A DNA stretch of 59,656 bases from Streptomyces sp. CBMA291 (GTDB lineage: Bacteria > Actinomycetota > Actinomycetes > Streptomycetales > Streptomycetaceae): contig NZ_MSJP01000050.1 of assembly GCF_014596525.1 (NCBI RefSeq), positions 1 to 59,656 on the forward strand. The letters run 5' to 3'. Numbering within the stretch: the first letter of the stretch is position 1; every line of letters starts with the position of its first letter. A program made the translations under genes and the position numbers. The notes beneath the pieces are model-generated. The model was not told where the DNA came from. It saw nothing but the letters and a program-made list of their open reading frames with translations, and ran no database searches. This document shows, piece by piece, positions 16,996 to 25,778 of the stretch.

Positions 16996-18120
16996 TTGGA
17001 ATTCGGGATCTTCGTACAGGGATACGTCGGCAGGCGCGCCGAGACCGATCCCGAAGCCGAGCACAAGGCCCTCATGGAGGAGACCGAGTACGTCGTCCAG
17101 GCGGACAGGTCCGGCTTCAAGTACGCCTGGGCCTCGGAGCACCACTTCCTTGAGGAGTACTCGCACCTCTCCGCCAACGACGTCTTCCTCGGCTACCTCG
17201 CCCACGCCACCGACCGGATCCACCTCGGCTCCGGCATCTTCAACCCGCTCGCCCCCGTCAACCACCCGGTGAAGGTCGCGGAGACCGTCGCCATGCTCGA
17301 CCACCTCTCCGGCGGCCGCTTCGAGTTCGGCTCCGGCCGGGGCGCGGGCTCCCACGAGATCCTCGGGTTCATGCCGGGCATCACCGACATGAACCACACC
17401 AAGGAGATCTGGGAGGAGACCATCGCCGAGTTCCCCAAGATGTGGCTCCAGGACGAGTACGAGGGCTTCCAGGGCAAGCACTGGTCCCTCCCGCCCCGCA
17501 AGATCCTGCCCAAGCCGTACGGCGGCTCCCACCCGGCCATGTGGTACGCGGCCGGGTCCCCCTCCTCGTACGCCATGGCGGGCCGCAAGGGCCTCGGCGT
17601 CCTCGGCTTCAGCGTGCAGAAGGTCTCCGACATGGAGTGGGTCGTCGACTCCTACAAGACGGCCGTCAAGGAGGCCAGGGCGGTCGGCGACTTCGTCAAC
17701 GACAACGTCATGGTCACCTCCACCGCGATCTGCGCGGAGACCCACGACAAGGCCGTCGAGATCGCCGTCGGCGGCGGACTCAACTACCTCCAGTCGCTGC
17801 TCTTCCGCTACCACGACACCTTCCCGAGGCCCGAGGGCATCCCCGAGTGGCCCGAACTCCTCCCGGAGTACTCCGCCGAGATCATCGAACTCCTCATCCA
17901 GGAGGAGCTGATGATCTGCGGCGACCCCGCGGAGGTCCTCGCCCAGTGCAGGCGCTGGGAGCGGGCCGGTGCCGACCAGCTCTCCTTCGGACTGCCGATC
18001 GGGATCTCGTACGAGGACACGATGAACTCGATCAGGCTGATCGGCGAGCACGTCATCCCGGAGATCGACACCGACCCGGTCCACCGCACCACCCGCTTCC
18101 GGCAGGCGGCGGGCGCGTAG
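16996..18120 (+). CDS. luciferase-like (LLM class) flavin-dependent monooxygenase
   Basis: A 374-aa protein beginning MEFGIFVQGYVGRRAETD. The start is TTG, with only a weak GAGGA about 12 bases upstream. Superfamily landmarks are KYAWASEHHFLEEYSHLS, DRIHLGSGIFNPLAPVNHPVKVAE, LDHLSGGRFEFGSGRGAGSHEI and MWYAAGSPSSYAMAG. The EHHF motif and the length are like the two-component FMNH2 alkanal-monooxygenase branch rather than the F420 branch. No flavin reductase gene is adjacent. It is controlled by the operator-bracketed promoter and may be co-transcribed with the amidohydrolase and aldehyde dehydrogenase genes downstream. Confidence 0.88.
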   Translation: MEFGIFVQGYVGRRAETDPEAEHKALMEETEYVVQADRSGFKYAWASEHHFLEEYSHLSANDVFLGYLAHATDRIHLGSGIFNPLAPVNHPVKVAETVAMLDHLSGGRFEFGSGRGAGSHEILGFMPGITDMNHTKEIWEETIAEFPKMWLQDEYEGFQGKHWSLPPRKILPKPYGGSHPAMWYAAGSPSSYAMAGRKGLGVLGFSVQKVSDMEWVVDSYKTAVKEARAVGDFVNDNVMVTSTAICAETHDKAVEIAVGGGLNYLQSLLFRYHDTFPRPEGIPEWPELLPEYSAEIIELLIQEELMICGDPAEVLAQCRRWERAGADQLSFGLPIGISYEDTMNSIRLIGEHVIPEIDTDPVHRTTRFRQAAGA

Positions 18121-18358
18121 GGCCCGCCACCCACACGTGGGCGGCGTCTTCCCGGACCGCCGCCCACGGCGCCCCGACCGCGGCGGCCCGCGGCCGGGGC
18201 ACACCCACGCCCCCGCGCCCCCGCCTGCGCGCCCACACCTGCGCGCCCCGCAGCGGAAGCGCCCACGCCCCACGCACCCCAGGCGCACCAGGCCTCATGC
18301 CCCCCCCCGCGCCCCATGCCCCCCGCGCCCGAGGCGCCCCGCGCAGAAAGGGACCGTC

Positions 18359-20098
18359 ATGCTCGACCACCTCATCACGGGAGCCACCGTCGTGGACGGC
18401 ACCGGTGCCCCCGCCCGTACCGCCGACGTGGGGATACGCGAGGGCAGGATCGCCGTCGTCGCCGCCCCCGGCACCGTCCGCGAGGCGGCCCGGACCCGCG
18501 AGGACGCCGCCGGTCTCGTCCTCGCGCCCGGCTTCGTCGACCCGCACACCCACTACGACGCCCAGTTGTTCTGGGACCCGTACGCCACCCCTTCGATGAA
18601 CCACGGCGTCACCACCGTCGTCGGCGGCAACTGCGGCTTCACCCTCGCCCCGCTCCACCCGGACCGGCCCGAGGACGCCGACTACACCCGCCGCATGATG
18701 GCCAAGGTGGAGGGCATGTCCCTGACGGCCCTGGAGGAGGGCGTCGACTGGGGCTGGTCCTCCTTCGGCGAGTACCTGGACGCCCTCGACGGCCGGACCG
18801 CCGTCAACGCCGGGTTCATGGTCGGCCACTGCGCCCTGCGCCGGTACGTGATGGGCGCCGACGCCGTCGGAGGGGCGCCCACCCCCGGGCAGCTGGCCCG
18901 GATGGTCGCCCTGCTCAAGGAGGCCATGGCCGCCGGTGCCTGGGGGCTCTCCACCACCCAGTCCGCCACCCACTCCGACGGCGACGGCGCCCCCGTCGCC
19001 TCCCGGCACGCGGCCCCCGAGGAACTGATCGCGCTCTCCCGCGCGGTCGGCGAACACGAGGGCACCCAGATCGAGGCGATCCTCGCGGGCTGCCTCGACC
19101 AGTTCTCGGACGCCGAGATCGACCTCTTCGTCGAGATGACGGCGGCGGCGGGCAGGCCCCTCAACTGGAACGTCCTCACCATCGACGCCGCCGTCCCCGC
19201 CCGCGTCCCGCGCCAGCTCACCGCCTCCGAACGGGCCCGCGAGTCCGGCGGCCGGATCGTCGCCCTCACCATGCCGATCCTCACCCCCATGAACATGTCC
19301 CTCGGCACCTTCTGCGCCCTCAACCTCATCCCCGGCTGGGGCGAGGTCCTGGCCCTGCCCGTCCCCGAGCGGATCGCCCGGCTGCGCGAGCCCGCGACCC
19401 GGGCGGAGCTGCTGCGCCGCGCCGACTCCCCGGAGGCGGGCGTCTTCCGGCGGCTCGCGGACTTCGGCCGGTACGTCGTCGGGGACACGTACAGCCCCGA
19501 GAACGAGGGACTGACCGGCCGGGTGGTGAAGGACATCGCCGCCGAACGCGGCCAGGACCCCTTCGGCTGCCTCGTCGAGATCTGCGCCCACGACGACCTC
19601 AGGACCGTCCTGTGGCCGATGCCCCGCGACAACGACCCGGCCTCCTGGGCGCTGCGCCGCGAGACCTGGGACCACGAGGACGTGCTGCTCGGCGGCTCCG
19701 ACGCGGGCGCCCATCTGGACCGCATGTGCGGGGCGCCCTACACCACCCGCTTCCTCGGCGACTGTCTGCGCGGGCGCGGGCTCGTGCCCCTGGAACGGGC
19801 GGTGCGGATGCTGAGCGACGACCCGGCCCGGCTCTTCGGGCTCCGCGAGCGCGGCCGGATCGCCGAGGGCTTCCACGCCGATCTGGTCCTCTTCGACCCG
19901 GCGCGGATCGACGCGGGCCCGGCGACCCTCGTGCACGACCTGCCGGGGGAGAGCCCGCGGCTGGACTCCCGGGCGGTCGGGATCGTGTCGGTGCGGGTCA
20001 ACGGCGTGGAGACGGTACGGGACGACGAGGTGACCGGCGCGGTCCCGGGCCGGGTGCTGCGCTCCGGCCGGGACACGAGGACGGTGAGCACCCGATGA
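18359..20098 (+). CDS. N-acyl-D-amino-acid deacylase-type amidohydrolase (Amidohydro_3)
   Basis: A 579-aa metal-dependent amidohydrolase. The N-terminal small beta domain (TGATVVDGTGAPARTADVGIREGRI) is followed by the metal motif DPHTHYD, a GHCALR segment, and the C-terminal LLGGSDAGAHLD with the catalytic Asp, then SDDPARLFGLRERGRIAEGFHADLVLFD. This is the D-aminoacylase/dihydropyrimidinase-like family; the true substrate is unknown. The start ATG has AAAGGGA upstream; the frame is open further back but that stretch is C-rich and non-coding. Its stop overlaps the next start in an ATGA, so it is translationally coupled to the aldehyde dehydrogenase. Confidence 0.9.
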   Translation: MLDHLITGATVVDGTGAPARTADVGIREGRIAVVAAPGTVREAARTREDAAGLVLAPGFVDPHTHYDAQLFWDPYATPSMNHGVTTVVGGNCGFTLAPLHPDRPEDADYTRRMMAKVEGMSLTALEEGVDWGWSSFGEYLDALDGRTAVNAGFMVGHCALRRYVMGADAVGGAPTPGQLARMVALLKEAMAAGAWGLSTTQSATHSDGDGAPVASRHAAPEELIALSRAVGEHEGTQIEAILAGCLDQFSDAEIDLFVEMTAAAGRPLNWNVLTIDAAVPARVPRQLTASERARESGGRIVALTMPILTPMNMSLGTFCALNLIPGWGEVLALPVPERIARLREPATRAELLRRADSPEAGVFRRLADFGRYVVGDTYSPENEGLTGRVVKDIAAERGQDPFGCLVEICAHDDLRTVLWPMPRDNDPASWALRRETWDHEDVLLGGSDAGAHLDRMCGAPYTTRFLGDCLRGRGLVPLERAVRMLSDDPARLFGLRERGRIAEGFHADLVLFDPARIDAGPATLVHDLPGESPRLDSRAVGIVSVRVNGVETVRDDEVTGAVPGRVLRSGRDTRTVSTR

Positions 20099-21552
20099 CC
20101 CGCACCGGACGGCTCTTCGTCGGCGGCTCCTGGGTGGAGCCCGACGAGGGCCACTACGAGGTGGTGAACCCGGCCACCGAAGAGGTCGTCGGTCTCGCCC
20201 CCGAGGCGTCGAGGAGCCAGGTGTACGAGGCCGCCGCCGCCGCCCGCGAGGCCTTCGCCGCCTGGTCGCGCACCCGGCCCGAGGAACGGGCGGCGCTCCT
20301 GGACCGGGCCGCCGACCTGATGGCCAGGGACGCCGGGGCCAACACGCTGCTGGCCCGTGCCGAGACCGGGGCGACGACCGGCACGGCGGCCGGAATGCAG
20401 GTCGCGGTGGGCGCCGCCCGCTTCCGGCGGTACGCGCGGGGCGCCCTGGAACCGGTCGAGCGTCCGCTGCCCCCGCAGATCAACGAGGCCGGTCCGATGG
20501 GCCGGGCCGGGATCTTCGGCGCGGTGGCGGTGCGCCGCCCGGTCGGCGTGGTCACCTGCGTCACCTCGTACAACAACCCCTGGGCCAACGCGGCGGGCAA
20601 GGTCGCCCCGGCGCTCGCCATGGGCAACACGGTCCTGGTCCGGCCCGCCCCGCAGGACCCCTTCTCCGTGTACGCGATGGCGCGGGCCCTCGAAGAGGCC
20701 GGGATCCCGCCGGGCGTGGTCAACGTGGTGACGGGCTCCACGCCGGAGACCGGGCGGGCGGCGGTGGACTCCCCGGACGTCGACATGGTGTCGTTCACCG
20801 GCTCCACGGCCGTCGGCCAGGCGATCGGCGAGGTCTGCGGCCGTCAGCTGAAGCGGCAGCTGATGGAGCTGGGCGGCAAGGGCGCGGCGCTCGTCTTCGA
20901 CGATGCCGACCTGGACGCGGCCGTGCGGGGGATCGGGACGACGTTCTCCTTCTACAGCGGCCAGATCTGCACCGCCCCGACCCGGGTGCTCGCCCAGCGC
21001 GGCATCCACGACCGGCTGGTGGAGCGGCTCGCCGCCTACGCCTCCCGGCTGACGGTGGGGGACCCGGCGGAGCGGGGCACGGTGGTCGGCCCGGTGATCT
21101 CGGCGGCCCACCGCGACCGGGTGGAGGGATACGTGGAGCTGGGCCGGAAGGAGGGGGCGGTGGTCGCGGCGGGCGGCGGCCGGCCGGAGCTGCCCGGGGG
21201 CTTCTACGTGGCCCCGACGCTGCTCGTGGGGTGCGCCCCCGGGATGCGGGTGGTCCGGGAGGAGATCTTCGGGCCGGTGGTGGTGGTCGTGCCCTTCGAC
21301 GACGAGGAGGAGGGGATCGCCCTCGCCAACGACAGCGACTACGGGCTGATCGACTACGTGTGGTCGGGCGATGTGGCCCGCGCCTTCCGGACCGCGGCCC
21401 GGCTGCGGGCGGGCGGGGTGGGGGTGAACACGATCGGCCGGAACATGGAGGCGCCGTTCGGCGGCTTCAAGAAGAGCGGGGTGGGCCGGGACGTGGGCTC
21501 GTACGCGCTGCACGCGTACAGCGAGTTGCAGTCGGTGGTGTGGCCGGGCTGA
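20095..21552 (+). CDS. NAD(P)-dependent aldehyde dehydrogenase
   Basis: A 485-aa ALDH. It has the Rossmann loop VSFTGSTAVGQAIGE, the catalytic Glu in MELGGKGAALVFDDAD, the nucleophile Cys in FYSGQICTAPTRV, and the EEIFGPVVVVVPFDDEEEG and GVGVNTIGRNMEAPFGGFKKSGVGRD segments near the end. Length is normal. It oxidises an aldehyde to an acid. Following a luciferase-like monooxygenase and a coupled amidohydrolase, it plausibly oxidises the aldehyde made by those enzymes before CoA activation. Confidence 0.94.
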   Translation: MTRTGRLFVGGSWVEPDEGHYEVVNPATEEVVGLAPEASRSQVYEAAAAAREAFAAWSRTRPEERAALLDRAADLMARDAGANTLLARAETGATTGTAAGMQVAVGAARFRRYARGALEPVERPLPPQINEAGPMGRAGIFGAVAVRRPVGVVTCVTSYNNPWANAAGKVAPALAMGNTVLVRPAPQDPFSVYAMARALEEAGIPPGVVNVVTGSTPETGRAAVDSPDVDMVSFTGSTAVGQAIGEVCGRQLKRQLMELGGKGAALVFDDADLDAAVRGIGTTFSFYSGQICTAPTRVLAQRGIHDRLVERLAAYASRLTVGDPAERGTVVGPVISAAHRDRVEGYVELGRKEGAVVAAGGGRPELPGGFYVAPTLLVGCAPGMRVVREEIFGPVVVVVPFDDEEEGIALANDSDYGLIDYVWSGDVARAFRTAARLRAGGVGVNTIGRNMEAPFGGFKKSGVGRDVGSYALHAYSELQSVVWPG

Positions 21553-21709
21553 GGGGCCCGGAAACCCCCTCCGACCAGCCCGGGAACCCCCTCCCGGCCG
21601 TCCGGGGCGGCCGGGAGGTTACCAGGGCGAATCGCCGGAAAATTCCTCGGGAAATTTTGGAAACGGACATTTGGGGCCAGGCTGCGGTTCCCGCATATCG
21701 GACGCGGAC

Positions 21710-21735
21710 CGACCGACCTACCAGTTGGTCGGTCG
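21710..21735. promoter_or_regulatory. TetR-type inverted repeat upstream of the permease gene
   Basis: CGACCGACC (21710-21718) and GGTCGGTCG (21727-21735) form perfect 9-bp arms around an 8-bp spacer. Such GACCGAC/GTCGGTC dyads are typical TetR/AcrR operators, yet no TetR gene lies next to it. The rest of the 312-bp gap 21553-21864 holds no gene; TAACGT at 21852-21857, seven bases before the ATG, is a possible -10. Confidence 0.6.
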
Positions 21736-21864
21736 CCGTGGTTGTCGATCTTTCAATCATTGGCAAGTCGCGGACGAGCCCCTGGGATTGCAAGGCGATG
21801 ATCGTTCAGTTGATCGGATTTCGATCTTCCGGATGTGGAAACCGCACCGTTTAACGTCCTGTTC

Positions 21865-23430
21865 ATGACTCAGGTGGATGTCCGGCCCCGGGCCGGAGAC
21901 ACGGTAAGGGGCGTCGACGCCCCTGGCGGCACGCAAGGCGTGCGCACCAAGGGCCTCGGCGGAAATTCCGTCGGCCTCCTCGGCAGTGCCGTCATCGGCA
22001 TCTCCACCGTCGCCCCCGTCTACTGTCTGACCTCCACCCTCGGCTCCACCGCCGGCGAGGTGGGCCTCCAGATGCCCGCCGTCTTCCTCGCGGGCTTCCT
22101 CCCGATGCTCCTCGTCGCCTTCGCGTACCGGGAACTCAACCGGGTCATGCCCGACTGCGGCACCTCCTTCACCTGGACCGTCAAGGCCTTCGGCCCCCGG
22201 ATCGGCTGGATGTGCGGCTGGGGCCTCGTCATCGCGACGATCATCGTGCTCTCCAACCTGGCCGGCGTCGCGACCTCCTACTTCTGGCTCCTCGCGGGCG
22301 AGATCAGCGGCAGTGACTCGATCACCGCCCTCGACGGCAACAAGGCCGTCCACATCGTCACCTGCCTGGCGCTCATCGCCACCGCGACCGCCATCAGCTA
22401 CCGGGGCATGACCGCCACCAAGGGCATCCAGTACACCCTCGTCGGCCTCCAGCTCGTCGTGCTCGCCGTCTTCGTCGGCATGGCCCTGTCGAAGGCCGGT
22501 TCCTTCGAGACCTCGGTCAGCTTCTCCTGGTCCTGGATGAACCCCTTCGCGGTCCAGTCCTTCGCCGCCTTCACCGCCGGACTCTCGCTCTCGATCTTCA
22601 TGTACTGGGGCTGGGACGCCTGCATGGCGAGCAACGAGGAGACCACCGGCAGCGCCAAGACCCCCGGCCGCGCCGCGCTCATCGCGATGGTCGTCCTGGT
22701 CGGCTCCTACCTGGCCACCGGCATCGCCGCCCAGATGGTCGTCGGCTCCGGCGACCAGGGCCTCGGCCTCGCCAACCCGAAGACCTCCGACAACGTCTTC
22801 GCCGCCCTCGCGGGCCCGGTGATGGGCCCCACGCTCGGCATCCTGCTCTTCGTCGCCGTCCTCGCCTCGGCCGCCGCCAGCCTCCAGACGACCTTCATCC
22901 CGGTCGCCCGCACGGTCCTCGCGATGTCCACGTACGAGGCCCTGCCGAAGTCCTTCACCAAGGTCCACCCGGTCTTCAAGACCCCCGGCAAGGCGACCGT
23001 CGTCGCGGGCATCGCCACCGGCGTCTTCTACACGGTGATGACCCTGGTCAGCGAGCACGTCCTGGTCGACACGATCTACGCGCTCGGCCTGATGATCTGC
23101 TTCTACTACGCGCTGACGGCCTTCGCCTGCGTCTGGTACTTCCGCGGCGACCTCTTCCGCTCCGCCCGCGACTTCGCCTTCAAGGGCCTCATGCCGCTGC
23201 TCGGCGGCCTCATGCTGACCGCCGTCTTCGCCAAGACGCTCTACGACATGTGGAACCCGGCCTACGGCTCCGGCTCCGCCGTCTTCGGCGTCGGCTCGGT
23301 CTTCGTGATCGGCGTCGGACTGCTGCTGCTCGGCGCGGTCATCATGCTGGTCATGCAGCGCCGCAGCCCCGCCTTCTTCCGGGGCGAGGTCCTGACGAAG
23401 GAGACCCCGTCGCTGGTGCTGCCCGACTGA
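21865..23430 (+). CDS. APC-superfamily amino acid/polyamine permease
   Basis: About 521 aa with about 12 hydrophobic segments. It has the APC start (LGGNSVGLLGSAVIGISTVAPVY at the first helix, unwound by glycines), a FAYRELNRVMPDCGTSFTW loop and WGWDACMASNEETTGSAKTPGRAA in the middle, both standard in this family. It should be a secondary transporter for amino acids or amines in the cytoplasmic membrane. An in-frame GTG at 21835 exists, but the ATG at 21865 is favoured: a -10-like TAACGT ends seven bases before it, suggesting a leaderless mRNA as at 12.1 kb. A strong terminator follows. Confidence 0.9.
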   Translation: MTQVDVRPRAGDTVRGVDAPGGTQGVRTKGLGGNSVGLLGSAVIGISTVAPVYCLTSTLGSTAGEVGLQMPAVFLAGFLPMLLVAFAYRELNRVMPDCGTSFTWTVKAFGPRIGWMCGWGLVIATIIVLSNLAGVATSYFWLLAGEISGSDSITALDGNKAVHIVTCLALIATATAISYRGMTATKGIQYTLVGLQLVVLAVFVGMALSKAGSFETSVSFSWSWMNPFAVQSFAAFTAGLSLSIFMYWGWDACMASNEETTGSAKTPGRAALIAMVVLVGSYLATGIAAQMVVGSGDQGLGLANPKTSDNVFAALAGPVMGPTLGILLFVAVLASAAASLQTTFIPVARTVLAMSTYEALPKSFTKVHPVFKTPGKATVVAGIATGVFYTVMTLVSEHVLVDTIYALGLMICFYYALTAFACVWYFRGDLFRSARDFAFKGLMPLLGGLMLTAVFAKTLYDMWNPAYGSGSAVFGVGSVFVIGVGLLLLGAVIMLVMQRRSPAFFRGEVLTKETPSLVLPD

Positions 23431-23455
23431 GGCACTCCGGGGCACCCCCCCAAGC

Positions 23456-23500
23456 GCGAAGGTGACGGGCCCGTGGGGGGTCCCGTCACCTTCGCTTCTT
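23456..23500 (+). terminator. intrinsic terminator after the permease gene
   Basis: A perfect 14-bp stem GCGAAGGTGACGGG (23456-23469) with 23482-23495, 12-nt loop, followed by TTCTTCC. It may also serve the convergent small secreted-protein gene. Confidence 0.9.
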
Positions 23501-23527
23501 CCGTTCCGGCTCTGCCCCGGGGCCGGT

Positions 23528-23740
23528 TCAGCCCTTCGGGAGCAGGCCCCCCACCAGCGAGGACGCGTGCGGCAGCGGCGCCTTCCCGCCGGGCTTCGCC
23601 TTCGGCATCAGCAGACCGCTGAGCGGCACCACCGAGGGCAGGTTGAGCCCGCCGGTGTCGGCGGACGCGGTCCCGGCGGCGAGGGCGCCACCGGAGACGG
23701 TGAGACAGGTCAGGACGACTGCGGTGAGGATCTTCTTCAT
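23528..23740 (-). CDS. small secreted hypothetical protein
   Basis: A 70-aa protein. MKKILTAVVLTCLTVSGGALA with ASA at about residue 27 is a clear signal peptide (basic start, hydrophobic core). The mature part of about 43 residues is Gly/Leu/Pro/Lys-rich (NLPSVVPLSGLL, ASSLVGGLLPKG) and has no Cys after the signal peptide. It resembles the many small exported proteins of Streptomyces; it is not a chaplin, because the paired cysteines are missing. No strong Shine-Dalgarno is seen. Confidence 0.7.
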   Translation of the reverse strand: MKKILTAVVLTCLTVSGGALAAGTASADTGGLNLPSVVPLSGLLMPKAKPGGKAPLPHASSLVGGLLPKG

Positions 23741-23797
23741 GCCCGCACCAACGCGGAGGAGACCGGTCCGGTTACGACCGGGAGGACGCGCGCCCGC

Positions 23798-24265
23798 TCA
23801 CAGCGCCGTACCGGCGGGCTGGCGGACGGTGACGTTCAGCCGGTTGAACAGGTTCGTCAGCGCCACCATCAGCGTGATCGCGGCGAGCTGCTTCTCGTCG
23901 AAGTGATCGGCGGCGGCGTCCCAGATCTCGTCCGGCACCGCGTCCGAGGTGTCGGCGAGCCGGGTCGCCGCCTCCGCCAGGGCGAGCGCCGCCCGCTCCT
24001 CCTCGGTGAAGTGCGGCGACTCGCGCCAGGCGGAGACCGCGAACAGCTTGTCGTCGGCCACCCCGTGCTTCCGGGCGCTCTTCACGCCGTATTCGACGCA
24101 GAAGCCGCAGTTGTTGATCTGGCTGGCCCGCAGGTGCACCAGTTCGAGGACGGACTCCGCCACCCCGCCCTGCCGGGTGGCCTTCACCAGCCCCTGGATC
24201 GCGGCACCGGCCTCGGGAAGCAGGTAGGCGGGGTTGGTCATACGGGGCTTGGGCTCGTACGTCAT
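23798..24265 (-). CDS. AhpD-like carboxymuconolactone decarboxylase-family protein
   Basis: A 155-aa alpha-helical protein. The redox motif appears as RASQINNCGFCVEYGVKSARKHG, that is CxxC followed by the conserved Glu and by His seven residues after it, the arrangement of AhpD-type peroxidases. The ATG has GAGGAG eight bases upstream. It probably reduces peroxides, or it may have another thiol-based redox role. It stands alone between the small secreted-protein gene and the divergent luciferase-like gene. Confidence 0.9.
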   Translation of the reverse strand: MTYEPKPRMTNPAYLLPEAGAAIQGLVKATRQGGVAESVLELVHLRASQINNCGFCVEYGVKSARKHGVADDKLFAVSAWRESPHFTEEERAALALAEAATRLADTSDAVPDEIWDAAADHFDEKQLAAITLMVALTNLFNRLNVTVRQPAGTAL

Positions 24266-24487
24266 GGGAATCGCTCCTCGGCGTCTCGGGTCTCGCGCGG
24301 GTGCCGTGCTTTCCGCTTCACCTCCCTGACGGAGCGGGCGACGGGGATGTGACGGCTTCCGGAAAATTCTTTTCCGGCGGGATTCCCGCGCGCCCCCGCG
24401 CCGGGCCCCCGCCCGCCGGAGGTTCCGCACCCCTGTCCGGGGCGCCGCCCCCTCGGAAAACCGGCCGGTACGCCCTACCGTGCCGCT

Positions 24488-25318
24488 ATGCGGATCTCGA
24501 CCACGATCTTCCTGACCGACGAGACCATCACCCCCGTCCGGCTCGCGCGCGAGCTGGAGGAGCGCGGCTTCGGCGGGCTCTATCTGCCCGAGCACACCCA
24601 CATCCCCGTCGAGCGGAGCACGGCCTACCCGGCGGGCGGCGAACTGCCCCGGGAGTACAGCCGCACCCTCGACCCCTTCGTCTCCCTCTCCATGGCCGCC
24701 GCCGTCACCGAACGCCTCCACCTCGGCACCGGCGTCACCCTGGTCGCCCAGCACGACCCGATCGCCCTGGCCAAGCAGGTCGCCACCCTCGACCACCTCT
24801 CCGGCGGCCGCTTCACCCTCGGCGTCGGCTTCGGCTGGAACCGCGAGGAGGCCGCCGACCACGGCGTCACCTGGTCCGAACGGCGGGACCTGGTCGGCGA
24901 CCGGGTCGGCCTCATGCGGGCCCTGTGGGCGGCCGAACCGACCGCGTACGAGGGACGCCACGGCGACTCCGTACGCGCATCCGAGGCCTGGCCCAAGCCC
25001 GCCGGGGGAGCCCCGCGCGTCCTCGCGGGCGGCGCGGGCGGCCCCCGGCTCTTCGCCGGGATCGCCGCCTGGGCCGACGGCTGGCTCCCGGTCGGCGGCG
25101 GCGGCCTGACCGAGACCCTGCCGGTCCTCCGCGAGACCTGGGAGAAGGCGGGCCGCGACCCGGAAACCCTCCGGATCGTCCCGTACGCCGTCGTCCCCAC
25201 CCCCGGCAAACTCGCCCACTACGCCGAACTGGGCTGCGAGGAGGTCGTCCTCCAACTCCCGCCCGCCCCGGAAGCGGAGGTCCTGCGGACCCTGGACGCG
25301 TACGGACGGTACGTCTGA
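24488..25318 (+). CDS. luciferase-like F420-dependent oxidoreductase
   Basis: A 276-aa LLM protein of the TIGR03619 type: MRISTTIFLTDETITPVRLA at the start, GLYLPEHTHIPV, ERLHLGTGVTLVAQHDPIALAK, and LDHLSGGRFTLGVGFGWNREEAADHG with the GxGxGWNxxE cofactor loop typical of F420 enzymes. There is no Shine-Dalgarno; TACCGT (24476-24481) ends six bases before the ATG, so a leaderless mRNA is likely. It lies 460 bp upstream of fbiC, the gene that makes the deazaflavin precursor of its cofactor. Confidence 0.88.
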   Translation: MRISTTIFLTDETITPVRLARELEERGFGGLYLPEHTHIPVERSTAYPAGGELPREYSRTLDPFVSLSMAAAVTERLHLGTGVTLVAQHDPIALAKQVATLDHLSGGRFTLGVGFGWNREEAADHGVTWSERRDLVGDRVGLMRALWAAEPTAYEGRHGDSVRASEAWPKPAGGAPRVLAGGAGGPRLFAGIAAWADGWLPVGGGGLTETLPVLRETWEKAGRDPETLRIVPYAVVPTPGKLAHYAELGCEEVVLQLPPAPEAEVLRTLDAYGRYV

Positions 25319-25778
25319 GCGGGGAGTGAGGGAGTACGGAGCCGGGGGAGGCGGGGCGGTACGGGCCGGAGGGGCGGGTGGGGCGGGCGCGTGATGTCGG
25401 GCGCGTGATGTCGGGCGGTACGGGCCGTGGCCCCGGGCGGTCCTGGCCCGAGTCCGGGCGGTCCGGGGCCTCACCCCCGCCAGGCCACCCCGGGGCCCTG
25501 CCCGGCCCGGCCGTCCCCAAGCCTCAAGCCCCAGGTCCTGCCTCGCCCGGCCCAGCCGTCTCCCAGATCCCGCCCGGCCCGGCCAGGCCCGGCGATCCCC
25601 CAGGTCCCGTCCAGCCCGGCCCGGCCAGCCCCAAGGCCCCAAGCCCCCAAGACTCACCCCACCTCACCCCACCCCGCCAAGCCATTCACCAGCCCTCGTT
25701 CCGGCCTGTTCCGGTCCGTCCCGGTCTCCCTGCGGGGACCCGCAGTCTCTTCCCACTGTCCGCTCGTATGCTCGGTTC
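25319..25778. other. gene-free C/G-skewed region upstream of fbiC
   Basis: No gene is seen. It begins G-rich, with a perfect direct duplication of GGGCGCGTGATGTC (near 25385-25412). It then becomes a long C-rich stretch of degenerate CCCGGCCC/CCCAAG repeats (about 25490-25680). The last 40 bp hold TATGCT (25767-25772), six bases before the fbiC ATG, a likely -10 for a leaderless message. Confidence 0.5.

Noticed and set aside
23528..23740. Chaplin or lantibiotic-like peptide
   Set aside because: The mature region has no cysteines and no chaplin GNxxG pattern, and no modification genes lie nearby.
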